Assembly (NCBI RefSeq): GCF_019175285.1
Contig: NC_056527.1
Span: 120,553,273-120,617,272, forward strand
Reading direction: 5' to 3'
From: Sceloporus undulatus
Lineage: Eukaryota > Chordata > Lepidosauria > Squamata > Phrynosomatidae
DNA length: 64,000 bases
Below the pieces are notes generated by a model. That model did not search any database, had not been told where the DNA came from, and saw only the letters and a list, made by a program, of their open reading frames with translations. The translations under genes were made by a program, and so were the position numbers. Positions 47,901 to 61,900 of the stretch are shown piece after piece (position 1 is the first letter of the stretch; every line of letters begins with the position of its first letter).

Positions 47901-50900
47901 GACAAAGGCCACGAAGGGCTTGTCCAGGAAGTCCACTTCGCCCACCAGGACATTCGAGGCCTCCGCGTCTTTGGGGATCTTCTTAATGAATTTGTTCTTG
48001 AGCTGCAAATGAGAAAGAAAGGTATTTCCAGAAGGTGAGAGGTCCATCTCCTCTTTGGATTTGGCTCAATAACAAGTCAAGTCACTGACTTTGAAGGATT
48101 GCCAGAATCCTGGGTTCAAACCTCTGCTTAGCCTCATGGAGATCCTCTCTCAGCCTCAGAGGAAAGCAATGGCAGGCTTCCTCTGAAGAAATCTTGCCCA
48201 GAAAACCTTAGGAGAGGCAGCCTGGTTTGTGCGTTGGACTAGGACTCTGAGAGACCACTCTCTCATTGTCATAGGAAGGCAAGGGCACACATCCTCTGGA
48301 TATATCTGCCCAAGAAAACCCTTGGAGAGGCAGGGTCATTTTCATGTTTGACTCAGGGAGACCAGGGTACAAATCCTTGCTCAGCCATGGAAACCCACTG
48401 GGTGATCTTGGGCATCTTACACACTCTCAGCCTCAGAGGAAGCCAATGCTTAAAGAAATTGTACCAAATTTACCAGACTTTTTTGCCCTAGGAAAGGGTA
48501 TCCATAAGTCAAAGTCAACTTGGAGGGACATGGCAATGGAGTGCGGTGACCTGAGGGTCAGACTAGGGCCCTGGGAGACCCCCACTCAGCCATGGAAACC
48601 CACTCTCTCAGCCTCAGCCTCAGCTCAGTCACTTTATGCAGGCGTAAGATGATGCTCAACAGGATTCGGGCCAAATTTCTGACAAGGTGGAGCTTTGGAT
48701 CAAACGCCTTCCTGGAATTCCTTCCTTTGTGCAACCATGAAAGCCTTCCTTTGCATCCAGTCTCCCATTTTTGTGCAGCAGAAGCAAGACAGAATAGACT
48801 CAGAGGAGTCTGGAAGCCCCATTGAATCGGCTGCATGCTCAGAGGTAGTCCCCTGGGGTGCTTTCCTTATTCTTAGCTCCCAAATGGGTCCAACCAACGC
48901 CAGGCTGGGCTTTTAGGATAATCTACACGTTGGCATGAGGAGAGGCATGTGAACAAGGTGGAAAGCCGTCCTCCTCCTCGCCTTCCCCTCCGCTTTCTTC
49001 TAAGCCTTTAAACCCATTCTGGGGGGAAAGCCAGGGCAGCTTTCGGACTAAGCAGAGAGCAGGAGTTAAGAGCAAACTCTAAGCTCCATGTAAAACTCCA
49101 TGTAACACTCTCTTTGTCGTGGCCTTCGGGGACGATGAAAGGCCAGCCTTCTTTGGGAACAAAATACTCCGCGTGCCTTGGCCTTAACCCTCCCCACACC
49201 CAGGTCCTCCCCCCAAAACAATAACAATTCACTTTGAACATGATCTACATTTCCAGGAAAACCAACATTGTTGAACCCGATCCAATTCACAGAGACCTGC
49301 TCTTGGATTCACAAGAGGCAACACTTTCCCTGAGAGCTTCTGCCTGTAAGTCAATGGTAAAAGACTTAAAGGAAAAAAGAGTAGGTGATGTGGAGTTGTT
49401 GATGTTGTAAAACAGGTGTAGGAGCCATGTAGTCTGCTAGATCAGTTGTTCCCAATCATTGGTTCTCCATTTGTTTTGGACTCCAGCTCCAAGAAATCCC
49501 AGAAAACTTGGCCAACACTCAGGGATTATGGGAGTCGAAGTCCCTCCGGGGAGAAAGGCAGGATATAAATGAAATATTAAACAAACAAACAAACACACAA
49601 GCAAAGGCTGATGGGAGATGCAGTCCAACAATATCAGGCACATGGTTTGTATTTCTGTTTTACACCTTCAACAACTCCACACTGCCGCTCCTTAGTTGCA
49701 CAACTTTGCTACCTTGGCAGACAGGTCTTTTAATGAATTTTAAAAGGGTTTTAACTCTAGAGACTATATAGTTTTAAAAATTATACACACACACACACAC
49801 ACACACAGTGTTGGTGTGTGCTTTTAATCTATACTGGTTTTAAATAATTTGTAAACCATTTTGCATCTCGGTATTGGACGCTGGCATGAAAATCTGCAAG
49901 CTCTGTTTTTGATTCTCCTAGGATTTATGCTTTTCCGCCTGGGTCTTTGGGGACTTCCTACCTGGTCTGTGCTCGGTGTGTCCGTGATGTCGTTCATGCT
50001 CCTGCTTTGTGCATGGCCTAAAGAGGTAAAAACACACATGCAGCTGTTTATGGTGAGACCAAATCCACTACCAAACTCATTCCTTTGTGGCAATGGCTAG
50101 CAGTATGGTAGAAGCCCAATTTCTGTTTGTGAGCCAACTGGCATTGCAAAACACAGGTCATTGGGATCCACTGGGGTTTGTTTCCAAGCCGCCCAATTGA
50201 TACTAAAATCTGTGGATGCTCAAGTTCCATAATACTCAACAATGTAGTAAAATGGTGTCCCTTATATAAAATGGTGAAATCAAGATTTGCTTTTTGGAAT
50301 ATTTTTTATGTGTAGGTATAAATATTTTTGAACAGGGATCGGGAGCATCCATGGAGGCAGAATCCGTGCCAACCATAGTGACAATCTTAAACTGTACTAT
50401 TAAATTGGACTTGCTGACTCTAAGTTAAGAGAGGGCTCTGGTTGGAGGACCAGCCTCTTGCCCCCCATTTCCCAAAACTGGCTGCCTTAGAGGTCTTTCT
50501 ACCTGGCCTGGGCCCCGAAGGAAAACTCACGTAATCGTCCGTAACTCGCACTTTGCCTCATCCGGAGGTCTTCGGAAGAACGGTGGAAGCTGGCTCCTGC
50601 TGCTGGGCTCCGGACCGGACTGCGATCTATGGACAGAAAGAAAAAGGACTGAAACAGAAGCATCAGGGCAATGCTCACTTGGAAGAGTTTTGGAAACGGA
50701 GAGTGGAGGAGCAACAATGCTTTCACCCAAAGCATGGCTGCTCCATGGAGTCTGATACTTAGTGTGTCCTGTGGGTGCATCTACATTGTAGAAGTAATGC
50801 ACTTTGACACCACTTAAAATGCCATGGTTCCATCCTACAGTCGTTTGGTGAGGCACCAGCGCTCTTTGGCAGGGAAGGCAAAAGACCTTATAAAACTACA

Positions 50901-51748
50901 AATCTCATAGGATGGAACTACAGCACTTAAAGTGGTGCTAAACATACACAAAAGGGGTATTCAGCCTGATCTATTGGAGAGCTCTGGTGCCACATCAAAT
51001 GACAAATCCCAGGAGTCCGTAAGATCCTGTATAATGGCAGTTAAAAGTGATGCCAAACTGCTTTAATTCTGGAGTGTGGCTACACTTGTGGCACTCTATA
51101 GGCCTGACACAAACCACATCTTACACTGAATTCATTTCGTAACTTTTTGGGGATCCTGGACAGTGGGATGGTTTAGAAGATTCAGCACAGGGCAGCAATG
51201 GAGATCCCAACGTCAAAGTAGGTCTCCAGTGGAAGCTCTATCTCCAAAGTAGGTCCACACTTTTAAAGTTCTGACTAAAACCCAGAGAGGATTCTCCACC
51301 CCAATGATATGGGGGTCCCTGGCTGCTGGTGGCCACAACCTAAAATGGGCAACCCACACTCACTGGTGTTTGAGACGGATTTTCCCATGTCGGCCAGAGA
51401 GCGGTGGATGGGCTTCTTGGTTTGGTGCCGGTGTTTCCTTAGGAGGACATAGCTGATTTTCTCCCGCAGTTCTGGCTTCAAGAGTCCATCTTCTATTTGC
51501 TTTTCAATGATGTCGTCTGAAGGGAAGAGAGATTGTTAGCCATGAACAAGGCTGCCCAGTATGCTCTCCTTAACATCCAGCTTCCATGGAGGGAAATGGA
51601 CCTTGGCTAGAGAAAGACCTTCCTGGGCTTTTGCAGAACAGAAGTAGCTACAAGATGGAAGTTAGACCAAGGATGAAAGGATGTATTGTTATTTTATTGT
51701 GTATTGGACTGTTTTACTGAAAGCAGCCTCAGTCCTAGGATATAAATA

Positions 51749-51781
<33 letters not shown>

Positions 51782-52444
51782 TATTATTATTATTATTATT
51801 ATTATTATTGATGATGAATGAGATCCCAGATACATGAAACACAGGGCATGGTGACTTTGGAGAAATTAACCACTCAAATGAAATTCAACAACAGAGAAAG
51901 CAAAGGAGATGTTTTTTAGGTTCTTTGCCAATAGACCTGATCACTGGCTGAAATAACTTTTAAGTTCACTTCTATAATAGACTTTTTGATAGATCGTGCC
52001 TAACATTATTGATCGCCACCACAACCAGGAAGTTGTTTTAAAAATAACTAGTTCAAAGACCCCAGAGTAGTTAACTACTATTATGTGCATGTTTTAACAT
52101 CTAACTCTACTTTTCCATTGCTCAATAGAAACTATAATAGTCCAAATGTTACTGTATATACTCGATTATAAGTCGACCTCATGGATAAGTCAAAGGCAGG
52201 TTTCGGGGCCCAAAATATGGATTTTGATGTGACCCACTGGATAAATCGAGGATAAAAGTAACAGGTGTGTAATGAAGCAGTTAAAGGACGAAGCAAAGGA
52301 AAACAGTGCCAAAGAGCCTGCAAAATTCCAACAGGAACAACTGGTTGTGCTCATATTAAAAGCTGGATGGATGAAAGAGTAGAAAGTGGAAGAGAGTCGG
52401 TGCTTCTGGAGCAGATCAAACTCTTGCATTTCACCTGGGAATGT

Positions 52445-52482
<38 letters not shown>

Positions 52483-55400
52483 CGTGATTTAAAGCACAAT
52501 ACTTGTGATTCTATGATTCTAATTCAACTCAGGGATTTTGGGTCGCATTTTTAACTTGAATTTCTAGACGTTCCTAGACTTACACATGAGTATATACAGT
52601 ATATCAAATATAAATATGAATCTGAGAATGCTGCTGTGTGTTGCAGTGGTTTGAGCCCTGGACTATGACTCTGGAGACCAGGGTTCAATTCCCTGCTCAG
52701 CTGTGAAACCCATTGGGTACCACTGAGCAAATCACACTCTCTCAGCCTTAGAGGAAGGCAATGGCAAACCTCCTCTGAACAAATCTTGCCAAGAAAACCC
52801 CATCATCGGTTCTCTTTAGGGTGGGCATAAATCGGAAAGAACTTGAGGGTGGGCATAAATTGGGAAGTAACTCCCCAATTAATCCTAACCAGAGTCTTCC
52901 AAGCTTTGGACCTTGTTGTTGTCATATTGGTGGTTTGTACCTATGATCTGCGGCAAGGAGTAGCCGTCGAGGTCGAGGAGGACGGTCCCTGTTTGGAGGC
53001 AAGTGCGGAGCTCAAAGAGGCTGTGCAACGACAAAGTAGAGACGTGGGGCTTGCTCCAACGCTCCCCTCCTTCTTCCACCTTCTCTTCAAACTTGATCCA
53101 CCTGAAACACAGAGAGAGAAGCAGCTGTGAATGAACGCAAGGAGCTCAGTGCAAAACATGTCCTTGGGGGAATACCTAGCACTAATAATAATAATTAGCC
53201 TGCCTCTCCCATTTGGATCGAGGCGAGGATGGCTATAGTAAACCCCTTCTGAAGAACCTGGCCAAGGAAACCCCACAACATGCTCGCCTTAGTTAGGGTC
53301 GCCATAAGTCGGCAATGGCTTGAAGGCACACGATTACAAATAAATACAGATATAAGTATTTCTGACAAACTGTGGAGTCGGTGCAATGTGCATATACCTC
53401 TTTGTGTTTGTATGGCATTTCTGTTTTGAACCCGCAGCTTCCCATCTCTGTGACCATTTCTTTGGGGGTTGATTTTGATACTCTGAGTGTGAAGTTTACC
53501 ATTTTGTCTGTCTTGCCAAAGGTTCGTTTGCAATTGCAAGCCTCAAAGCAAAGGAAGGGACTCCCTGCAGTTAAACGTGCCACAAATTCCTCTTTCTGCT
53601 CCAAGAGAAGGGAAATCCTGAGCTGGCCAGTTTTATCGGGTTCGAAGTCTCCCTTGGAGATGCTGAGACAGCAAAAGGCAGAGAAGAAGGTCTCCTTCTG
53701 GGCCCCCATTGAGCTCCAGCGATTCTAAGGCTATTGTTTTGGTAGAATTAAAAAATACACAGCACTCTGGTCCTGCAACATCCTTAATACGTGGGTTGTG
53801 AGTGCAAATTCCCGCTTCACTGTTTGGTCATTGAAAGGCATTCTGCATATGGTCAGGGACATTGCCCTCTCCAGTCTGCTATATAATCTTCAATCTTGAG
53901 CTTTAGCCCAAGCTTTCTGGGCTCCATAGGCTTGCATTTCACATAAAATCAGTAACTGCAAACGGTTATTTCAATGGTAATGCTGTCCTTCTTGTAAAAA
54001 GGAAGCAACCTGGAATTTGCACTCTTATTCTCTTAGCAAATTGTTCCTTTTAGATGGGCAGGAAATTATGGGTGATGTTGGATTGCATCTCCTAGAAGCC
54101 TCTTGCCCCTTATAGCCAGGGGTGAAGAAGGATGGGTGTTGCAATCCAACCACAACTGAAGGGATACTGATGAGAGCGTGGACTCTTGCCAACAGGCAGA
54201 TCCCAAACCCACAAAGTCCAAAATCCACAAAAGAGTCCCTATATTGGGACAAAGGCAGCATATAAGATAATAATAATGATGATAAAAGATGTTAAAAATT
54301 GAACAGGAGGAAGAAAACAGTGAACCACTAAGGATGCACCTGCACTGCAGAATTAATGCAGTTTGACCCTGCTTTAGCTACCAAGGCACCATGCTATGGA
54401 ATCCTGGGATTTGAAGTTCGGTGAGATATTTAGCTTTCTATGTCAGAAAGCGCCGGTTCCAACAAGAACCTACAAACCCCAGGATTTTATAGGTTGGAAC
54501 CATGACAGTTAAAGCAATCTCAAAGTGCATCACAACAGACATTCAGGGGTAGCCGTGTTGGCCATTTAACAAATGCAAACAAATATCCATCAGGGATACA
54601 TTTATTGCATCACAGCGGGCCCTTGGGATCCATCCAAGTTCGGTTCCAGGGCCCCCCATGGATACCAAAATTCATGGATGCTCAAGTCCCGATCATACAT
54701 ATATTTTATTCGGTCAATGTCCAGCAAGATTTAAAAAGTGTAAGCTCAAGTCCCATTACATACGATGGCATAGTGAAATGGTTTCCCTTATATAAAACGG
54801 CAAAATCAAGGTTAGCTATATATTAAAACATATTTTAAATAGATTTCAAACTGTGGATGCTTAAATCGGTGGATAAAAAAAAATCTGTGGATATGGAGAG
54901 CTGACTGTAATTCTGCAACGCAGGTGCATCCTTAGTGGGAAATGGATGCTGGAACCAGCATGAAGTAGTGGTCCGAGTGTTGGACCACAGTTCTGGAGAC
55001 CAGGGTACAAAATAAAACCGATCGATCGATCAATCAATCAGTCAATCCCTGCTCAGCCATGGAAAGCCACTGGGTCACCTTGGTCAAGCCATGCTGCCTC
55101 AGGCTGAGACAAAGGCTTCCAAGGAAGCCTCTCTTACAGCAGAGGTCTATGGGTCAGTTTTCGGTCCCAAATGAAGTTTTGGGGGATTGTGTCCAGGTCA
55201 AGCTTAGAACGGCCGCAGGGTTCTTCCCACTGCTGCAAAGGTTATTTGTGGCGTCCACCTCTAGCCCTGCATCCAAGAGATCTGGTGGCTATCGTCCATT
55301 CCTGGGCCTGACCTCCTCTTTTCCAGCCCAGTGGGCAAGGTCATTGGCGCAAACTGGGAGCACTGGTCTCACTGGGCAAGAGAGAGACGGGCGAGTTAAT

Positions 55401-56380
55401 AACAATACTAACGAAGAAGGCAATCTATCTCATTAACTGCCTGACCTCACGGCATCGATCTGCTTTAGAAAATAGATCCTTTGTTCCTCCTGACCTCATC
55501 TGGGCTCCATCATCATCATCATCATCATAGGCTGTGAGTTCTTTGTTCCTCTTGTGCTGGAAATGTGAGAGTCAAAGCTTCTAATACTACTATTAATGCA
55601 AAATAATAATAATGGGCTCATGCTCAGAGAGCCTCAGCCAGAAAGAGAAAATTCCAGGTGGATTTCAATTGCTCTTGAAAGAAAAGAAAAGAAAAGAAAA
55701 GAAAGAAAGAAAGAAAGAAAGCTCCAGTAAGCTCATAATTCAATAAAAGGGGATACGTTAAAACTTCCTTTAATATTTAGATTAAAATCTGGGGGGTTCC
55801 GAAAAGCCTGTTTTTATAGGTTTCCAGTAAGAGAGGGGGAAAAGTAACCCTTTTGCTGAGCAATAGGCAATATGGCACAGTGGTTTGAGTTTTTGGATTA
55901 CAACTCTGGCAACCAGGGTTCAAATCCCTCCTTGGCCCTGGACATTCACTGGCTTGATTTTAGGCAAGTCACACTCTCTCAGCCTCAGAGGAAGGCAAAG
56001 TCAAAGGCAAACCCCCTCTGAAGAAAATTGCCAAGGAAATCCCATCACAGAACCACAGAATCATAGAATCGTAGAGTTGGACGAGACCCCAAGGGCCATC
56101 CAGTCCAACCCCTTTCTGCCATGCAGGAACTCTCAATCCTTAGGGTTGTCGTAAGTCGGAAATGACTTGAAGGCACACAACAACAACAAGAATCATGGCT
56201 GTCTCCAGCACCCACTTCTTTGTCACTGGGACACAATTGCTCCACATGGCTAACACAACAACTAGCACCGGGAAAGGATAAGGGGATGTGTAATTTTAGC
56301 CATGTATGTGTTACGTATTTATTTATGTATTCTATCATAACCCGCCTTGATGCTTCCGGAAAGGCAGGATAAAAATAAAA

Positions 56381-56415
<35 letters not shown>

Positions 56416-58511
56416 TAGCTGTGGCTCTGTCTGGTTAAATGGAAAAGAAAGAATAGAGCAAACTACATTTCCGAAATATTTAATTTCACAATATTGTTTG
56501 TTGTGCTGACTCTAGAACACGCAACGTATCCTTGTCCGTGTGAGAAGCAATTGTCCGTGACTAGATCTAAACGGCACAACTGCAAAGCCTGAATTGTAAA
56601 GACTGCAAAGGCCAGTCGAATGTTTAGCAGAGCGTGTGTTTCTGCATCGTCCAGCAGGTGGCGCTGCTTTGCCAAAACCATACTTGTAGTACCTGCTGTC
56701 CCAGGTGTGGGGCCTCTATATAATGGCAGGTATATGTATATCAGAAACATGTGTGTATTCGAATGGAACGTTGCCTCAAAATTTCAAAGCCATCGGTGAA
56801 GAACCTTCGGAGATTTAAGATTTTGGACAGGGAGCAGTAAGAAGGGATCCTGCCTGATTTTTGGGAGAGGCTTAGCTCCCATTCAGTGTTGACCGTAATG
56901 GACTAGAGAGACAACTGGTGTGACTCAGTATAAGGCAGCTTCCTAGGAATGTTAAATGGCCACCACACCAAAATAATCAAGGTTTCAATTCCCTACCAGA
57001 AGGATCTTGCCAAAACCTGGGAATCCAAGGTTTCCCATCAGAATTAACAATGTTGGGTCGGACGGATCAAGAGTCAGATCGCCAGGAGCAAAGACCAGGA
57101 AGGACCTCCAGGTGGGTTCAGGATTACATTTTAATTTATATAGATTATATGATGATGATGATTAGGATTATCTGTACCTGGCTGACTCCTTCCACTCCAT
57201 TTCTTCCCCGTCGTGTTGGAGCGTGTCCATTTCGGTGAACAATGTGGGGTTTGGGGGATCGTCATCTTCTCCAAGGATATAACGGAGTCGCTCCGCGGCC
57301 GGAGACACTGAAAGGAAAAGAGATTTAATGCCAGGCAGGTATGGCAGGTACATTGCGCACCTGGCCTGATCCAGAAAACCAGCCAGAGACCCAGGAGAAG
57401 GAGGAGAAGAAGAAGAAGAAGGGGATCCTTGCCAGGGAGGCTGCTTTTTGGGGAAGGCTTACTTACTGGAACAACATAAAGGAAGACTAAAATGAGACTA
57501 GAAGGTAGGAAGTACAACAGAAGGGAGATGCTACGGCAATGGACATTATGCATGTGTATTGTAACAACAACCAGGTTTATTGATTAGTCAATTGACCATA
57601 TCAAGTGACGACACACAATATATCAGGAGACATACAAAGATAAAACCGAGTCACTCCTTGAACTCCTAAAAATTAACCAGCAAGTTAAGCACCTAAAAAG
57701 CAGATAAAACACGCATAAAATTAAATAAGGACAGATCTAATAAAATAGGACACAAGGTAAAATACATAACAAATACGAAATATAAAATACATACTAAAGC
57801 AGATTACAATGGGGCAGGCAATGAATGGGAGAATGGGAGTGTATTATAAGACATTGTATGTACAATATAAATTTTAAAATATTGTTATTTTTGTCGTATT
57901 GTAACCCACCTTGGGATATAAATAAAATTTAATAATAATAATAATAATAATAATAAAGTCTGAAATAAAAGCAGGAGTGACTCCACTGACTTGGAAGCCA
58001 TCAGCTGCCATAGAAATTGTCCATCAAACTGTCTGAATGGAAATGATATTCCTCATTGAATAAGGTTGGGAACAGCGGACGCAAAAGAGGCGTTTCCATT
58101 CTCACTCCTTTCACTTTGCAAACGTTGGCCGCGGCGTTCGCTGTTTCAAGGCGGCGGCAAATAGCAACCCATTGTTTGGGGAACTTCAGATGAAAAGACT
58201 GTTCTGGAGGTTCATAAGCTATTTGAGGTAGGGACCCATTAAAAAACACTAGGCTCTTTCAGGTCCCATCAGAACAAAGGCGATTAAGAGCGACTCCTGT
58301 CAAAACCCTTTTCGCAAAGAAGGCTGGCAGAAGGGTGCGAAGTGTTGGCCCCAAAAGTGGAAGTTGTGTTACCAGTTCAAGAGGTCACTGTCTCAAGTCT
58401 TTTTGGCTGCTGGAGATATAGATATGTCTTGGGAGAGGCTGGTTGTGGGTCAACACACTGAGCCTAAGAAATGAGCTGTGTCCAAAGACATTAAAGGAAA
58501 TTGCAGATGGA

Positions 58512-58586
<75 letters not shown>

Positions 58587-58928
58587 NNNNNNNNNNCTGA
58601 ATTCTTGGAGGACTGGAGAGGTCTCAGCAGACTGGAGGAGGGCACATGTTTTCTTCATCTTCAAAAAGAGATCGGAAAGAGAATTCTTGAAGTGAGGAGT
58701 GAATCTTCTCTGGGTTCAGAGAGGACCATTCCTCATTTCAACAGTGCTAGTGAATTGTGAGGATGCACAATGCGGCAACGCGCTACACGGCCTCTCCTCT
58801 CTAGAGAATGCAAGTGTTGCACAGCAGCACAATTCAATTTTACATGTTCATAGGTCAGTTTGTGATGATGCAAAATAATAATAATGTTTTATTTACATCC
58901 CGCCTCTCCAGTGGGATGCCAGCCATGA

Positions 58929-58972
<44 letters not shown>

Positions 58973-61900
58973 AGCCTTTGGTTGTCAAGCTGAGTAGGCT
59001 CACTGAATCGGTGGAAGTGACACAAGCATGGAAACCAGCTTCCATGAATTCAGTGTGTCTACTTTTTGTTGCATTTAACAATTGGGTTTCAGCCTTGGGC
59101 TGTGGCTGTTGTTACTTGCACACATTGTGTAGAATGAATCCCAAGTATTGGCTCTGCACCGGAGTTGACTTGAGGGCCAATGTGTTATCATGGTTTGAGC
59201 ATTGGAATAGGACGCTGGGAGACCAGGGTTCAAATCCCTATTCAGCCATGAAAACCCACTGGGTGACCTTAGTCAAGTCCAACTCTCTTAGCCTCAAAGG
59301 AAGGAAAGGGCAAAATCCCCTCAAAGAAATCTGGCCAAGTAAACAACAGGAGGTTTGTCTTAGGGTCACAATAAGTCATAAATCACTTGGAGGCACGCAA
59401 CAACAACAATAATAACAACAATAGTTTTGAATTGGGAACATAGTGAAAAGGCCAGTTGCTTTCCACGGGGAAAGTACGAGGATCGCTGAGTCCTAGAAAG
59501 AATGGGATGTTCACTGCATTAGAGGTTAAACCCGCTTAACCAGGCTAAGAGCCTTAAAGTCAAACGGCCAGGACTAAGGTGATATCTTCCAGTATTTAGT
59601 GGACATCAAAGGCTTGGCACTTACTTATTCCTGATTTAGTGTTTCCGTCACAGAAGCATCCAGGCTGGGCCTTTAAGGAGCTTTGGGGAGCTAAGAGCGA
59701 GACCAACCCAAAGCGGGAGGAACAACCAGCCGGAAATGGGGCTGCGCACCATCCACAAAGTAGCACACTCTTGGCCTGGGGAAACCATTTGCACCAGGGC
59801 CTTAGCTGAGCGCATGGACTACAATGGGCCTCCAGAGTGCAGATGCTGCCACCTGCATAAGGTGGAGGGAAGCTGGTAGCATGAACCTTCAAAGACTTGT
59901 GACCATTTCCTCAAATGCTTAGGGTAGCATGAGCTTGCGTAGACTAGATCGACTTCTTCAGACGCATAAGGTGGAGAGAAGCTGGTAGTATGAGCTTTTG
60001 GAGACTAGATCGACTTCCTTAGATGCATCAAGTGGAGGAAAGCTGGTAGCATGAGCTTTTGTAGACGTGAGCCCACTTCCACAGATGCATGGAGCTAAGT
60101 GTCGAGGGACAGCCTCACAAGTGTCAAGTCATATTGTGTCTCCTTGTTGTAAGATCTCAGCCAAAACCACTCCAGACTCACGTCAAAGTGTGGGAATCGG
60201 ATGTGAAACCATGTACATTACATTTTTAAATTATCTATCTATCCATCTGTATAAAAAACGAAGCCCCCTCCTACCAGCTTTCCATCGGGTTTGGGAGCTT
60301 ATCTTGTTAAGAGACATATCTGTTGTCTGCTTCTGTTTTGAATTGCAAAAAGAAAACATCCTGCAAAACTTCCAGCCAGCGAAGCAAACAGAAAACAAAG
60401 GGGGACATTTAATAAGAAAAGTAGAGGTTTCCTTCCCTTCTGCCCAGCTTAAGGCCTAAGCCGATCTGTCTATGCGCAAAGCGTAATCTCGGGTGTTTGC
60501 CGGCCGCTTTGCTGGTCATTCAACCAGAAGAAAGCGCAACGCAGAATGCGCTGCAAATGGAAGCGTTTTAGGGTCGTTTTACAGGTCTTGCATCTCTGGG
60601 AACCTCTTTGTATTGAATCTTCAACTGGGGTCACCGGAGCAGCTACACTTTAAGCTTTAAACTCAGGTACCTAAGGTTTAAGCTCAGGTAAAGCAATCTG
60701 AGGAACAAAAAGGCAAAATCCCTCTCCCAATGAAATCTTGCCAAGTAATATTGTTGTGTGTGCAAATTTGCACTATTACAACAAAAATCCCACAATAGAT
60801 ACCCTGAATAACACACCTGATCTGGTCTCATTTAGGATGTTTATCAGGGTCAGATCTGATGCATCTTGGAAGAAAGGTGGGATACAACAGCAACAACAGC
60901 AACAACGACAATGACAACAGTCCTTGGATAGGAGACCCCCAAGACGAAAGACCAGGGATCTCCAGGGAGCTGAAAGAAAGAATCCTGCCTGACTTTTGGG
61001 AGAGGCTTAGCTCCCATTCAGTGTTGACAGTACTGGACTAGAGAGACAACTGGTGCGACTCTGGATAAGGCAACTTCCTAGGAATGTTAAATGGCCACCG
61101 CACCAAAATAATCAAGGTCTCACCTCCCACTTGGGGCTACCAGAAGGATCTTGCCAAAACCTGGGAAGCCAAGGTTTCCTATCAGAATTAACAATGTTGG
61201 GTCGGACGGACTAAGGGTACAACTCAGACTACCAGGAAGGAAGACCAGGAAGGACCTCCAGGTGGGTTTAGGAGTCCCAGAATCCTAAAACCACAGAAAC
61301 CTAGAGCTGGAAGTTGCCCCTTGGGCCACTGAGTCCAATGCCCCATTGCAATGCAGCATCTCCAGGTAGAGCATCCCCAGCTGCAGGGAGGTGTCCAGCC
61401 TCTTTTGGAAGACGTCCAGAGAGAGACAGAGGTCACTCCGCCTTTGCTGAACCACTCTTGCCTTCAAGACGTTCCTCCAAGAACTCTCAAAAAGGTCCTA
61501 ATGTTAATCCAAAATCTACCTTCCGGTTAATGTAAAGCCATTGCATCTGGTCCTCAGTCTTCTCTCCACCAAACTGGAGATACCCAACTCCTTTGACCTT
61601 TAGCATCATAGACTCACAACAAGTACTATGCTGGGGATGCCTCTGAAATTACATCGGGGTTCAGCTGCGATGTCAAAAGGCTGCTTTGATGCATCTCCAG
61701 CATTTATAAACTTAGATGACTTTACACCGAAAGGTTTTCTGCCACATTCTCCGGCCAAACCTTCTGCCTCTCCTTCCATGGACTTCACTCCCTTCAAGAC
61801 CTGGACGGTTTTCCCAGCTGCCTCTCATCTGAAAGGGCTTCTTTTTGTGCCTCTTTTTGGTCACTGCAGTCTCCTAAAAGCCCTTCCATCTTGATTTGGA

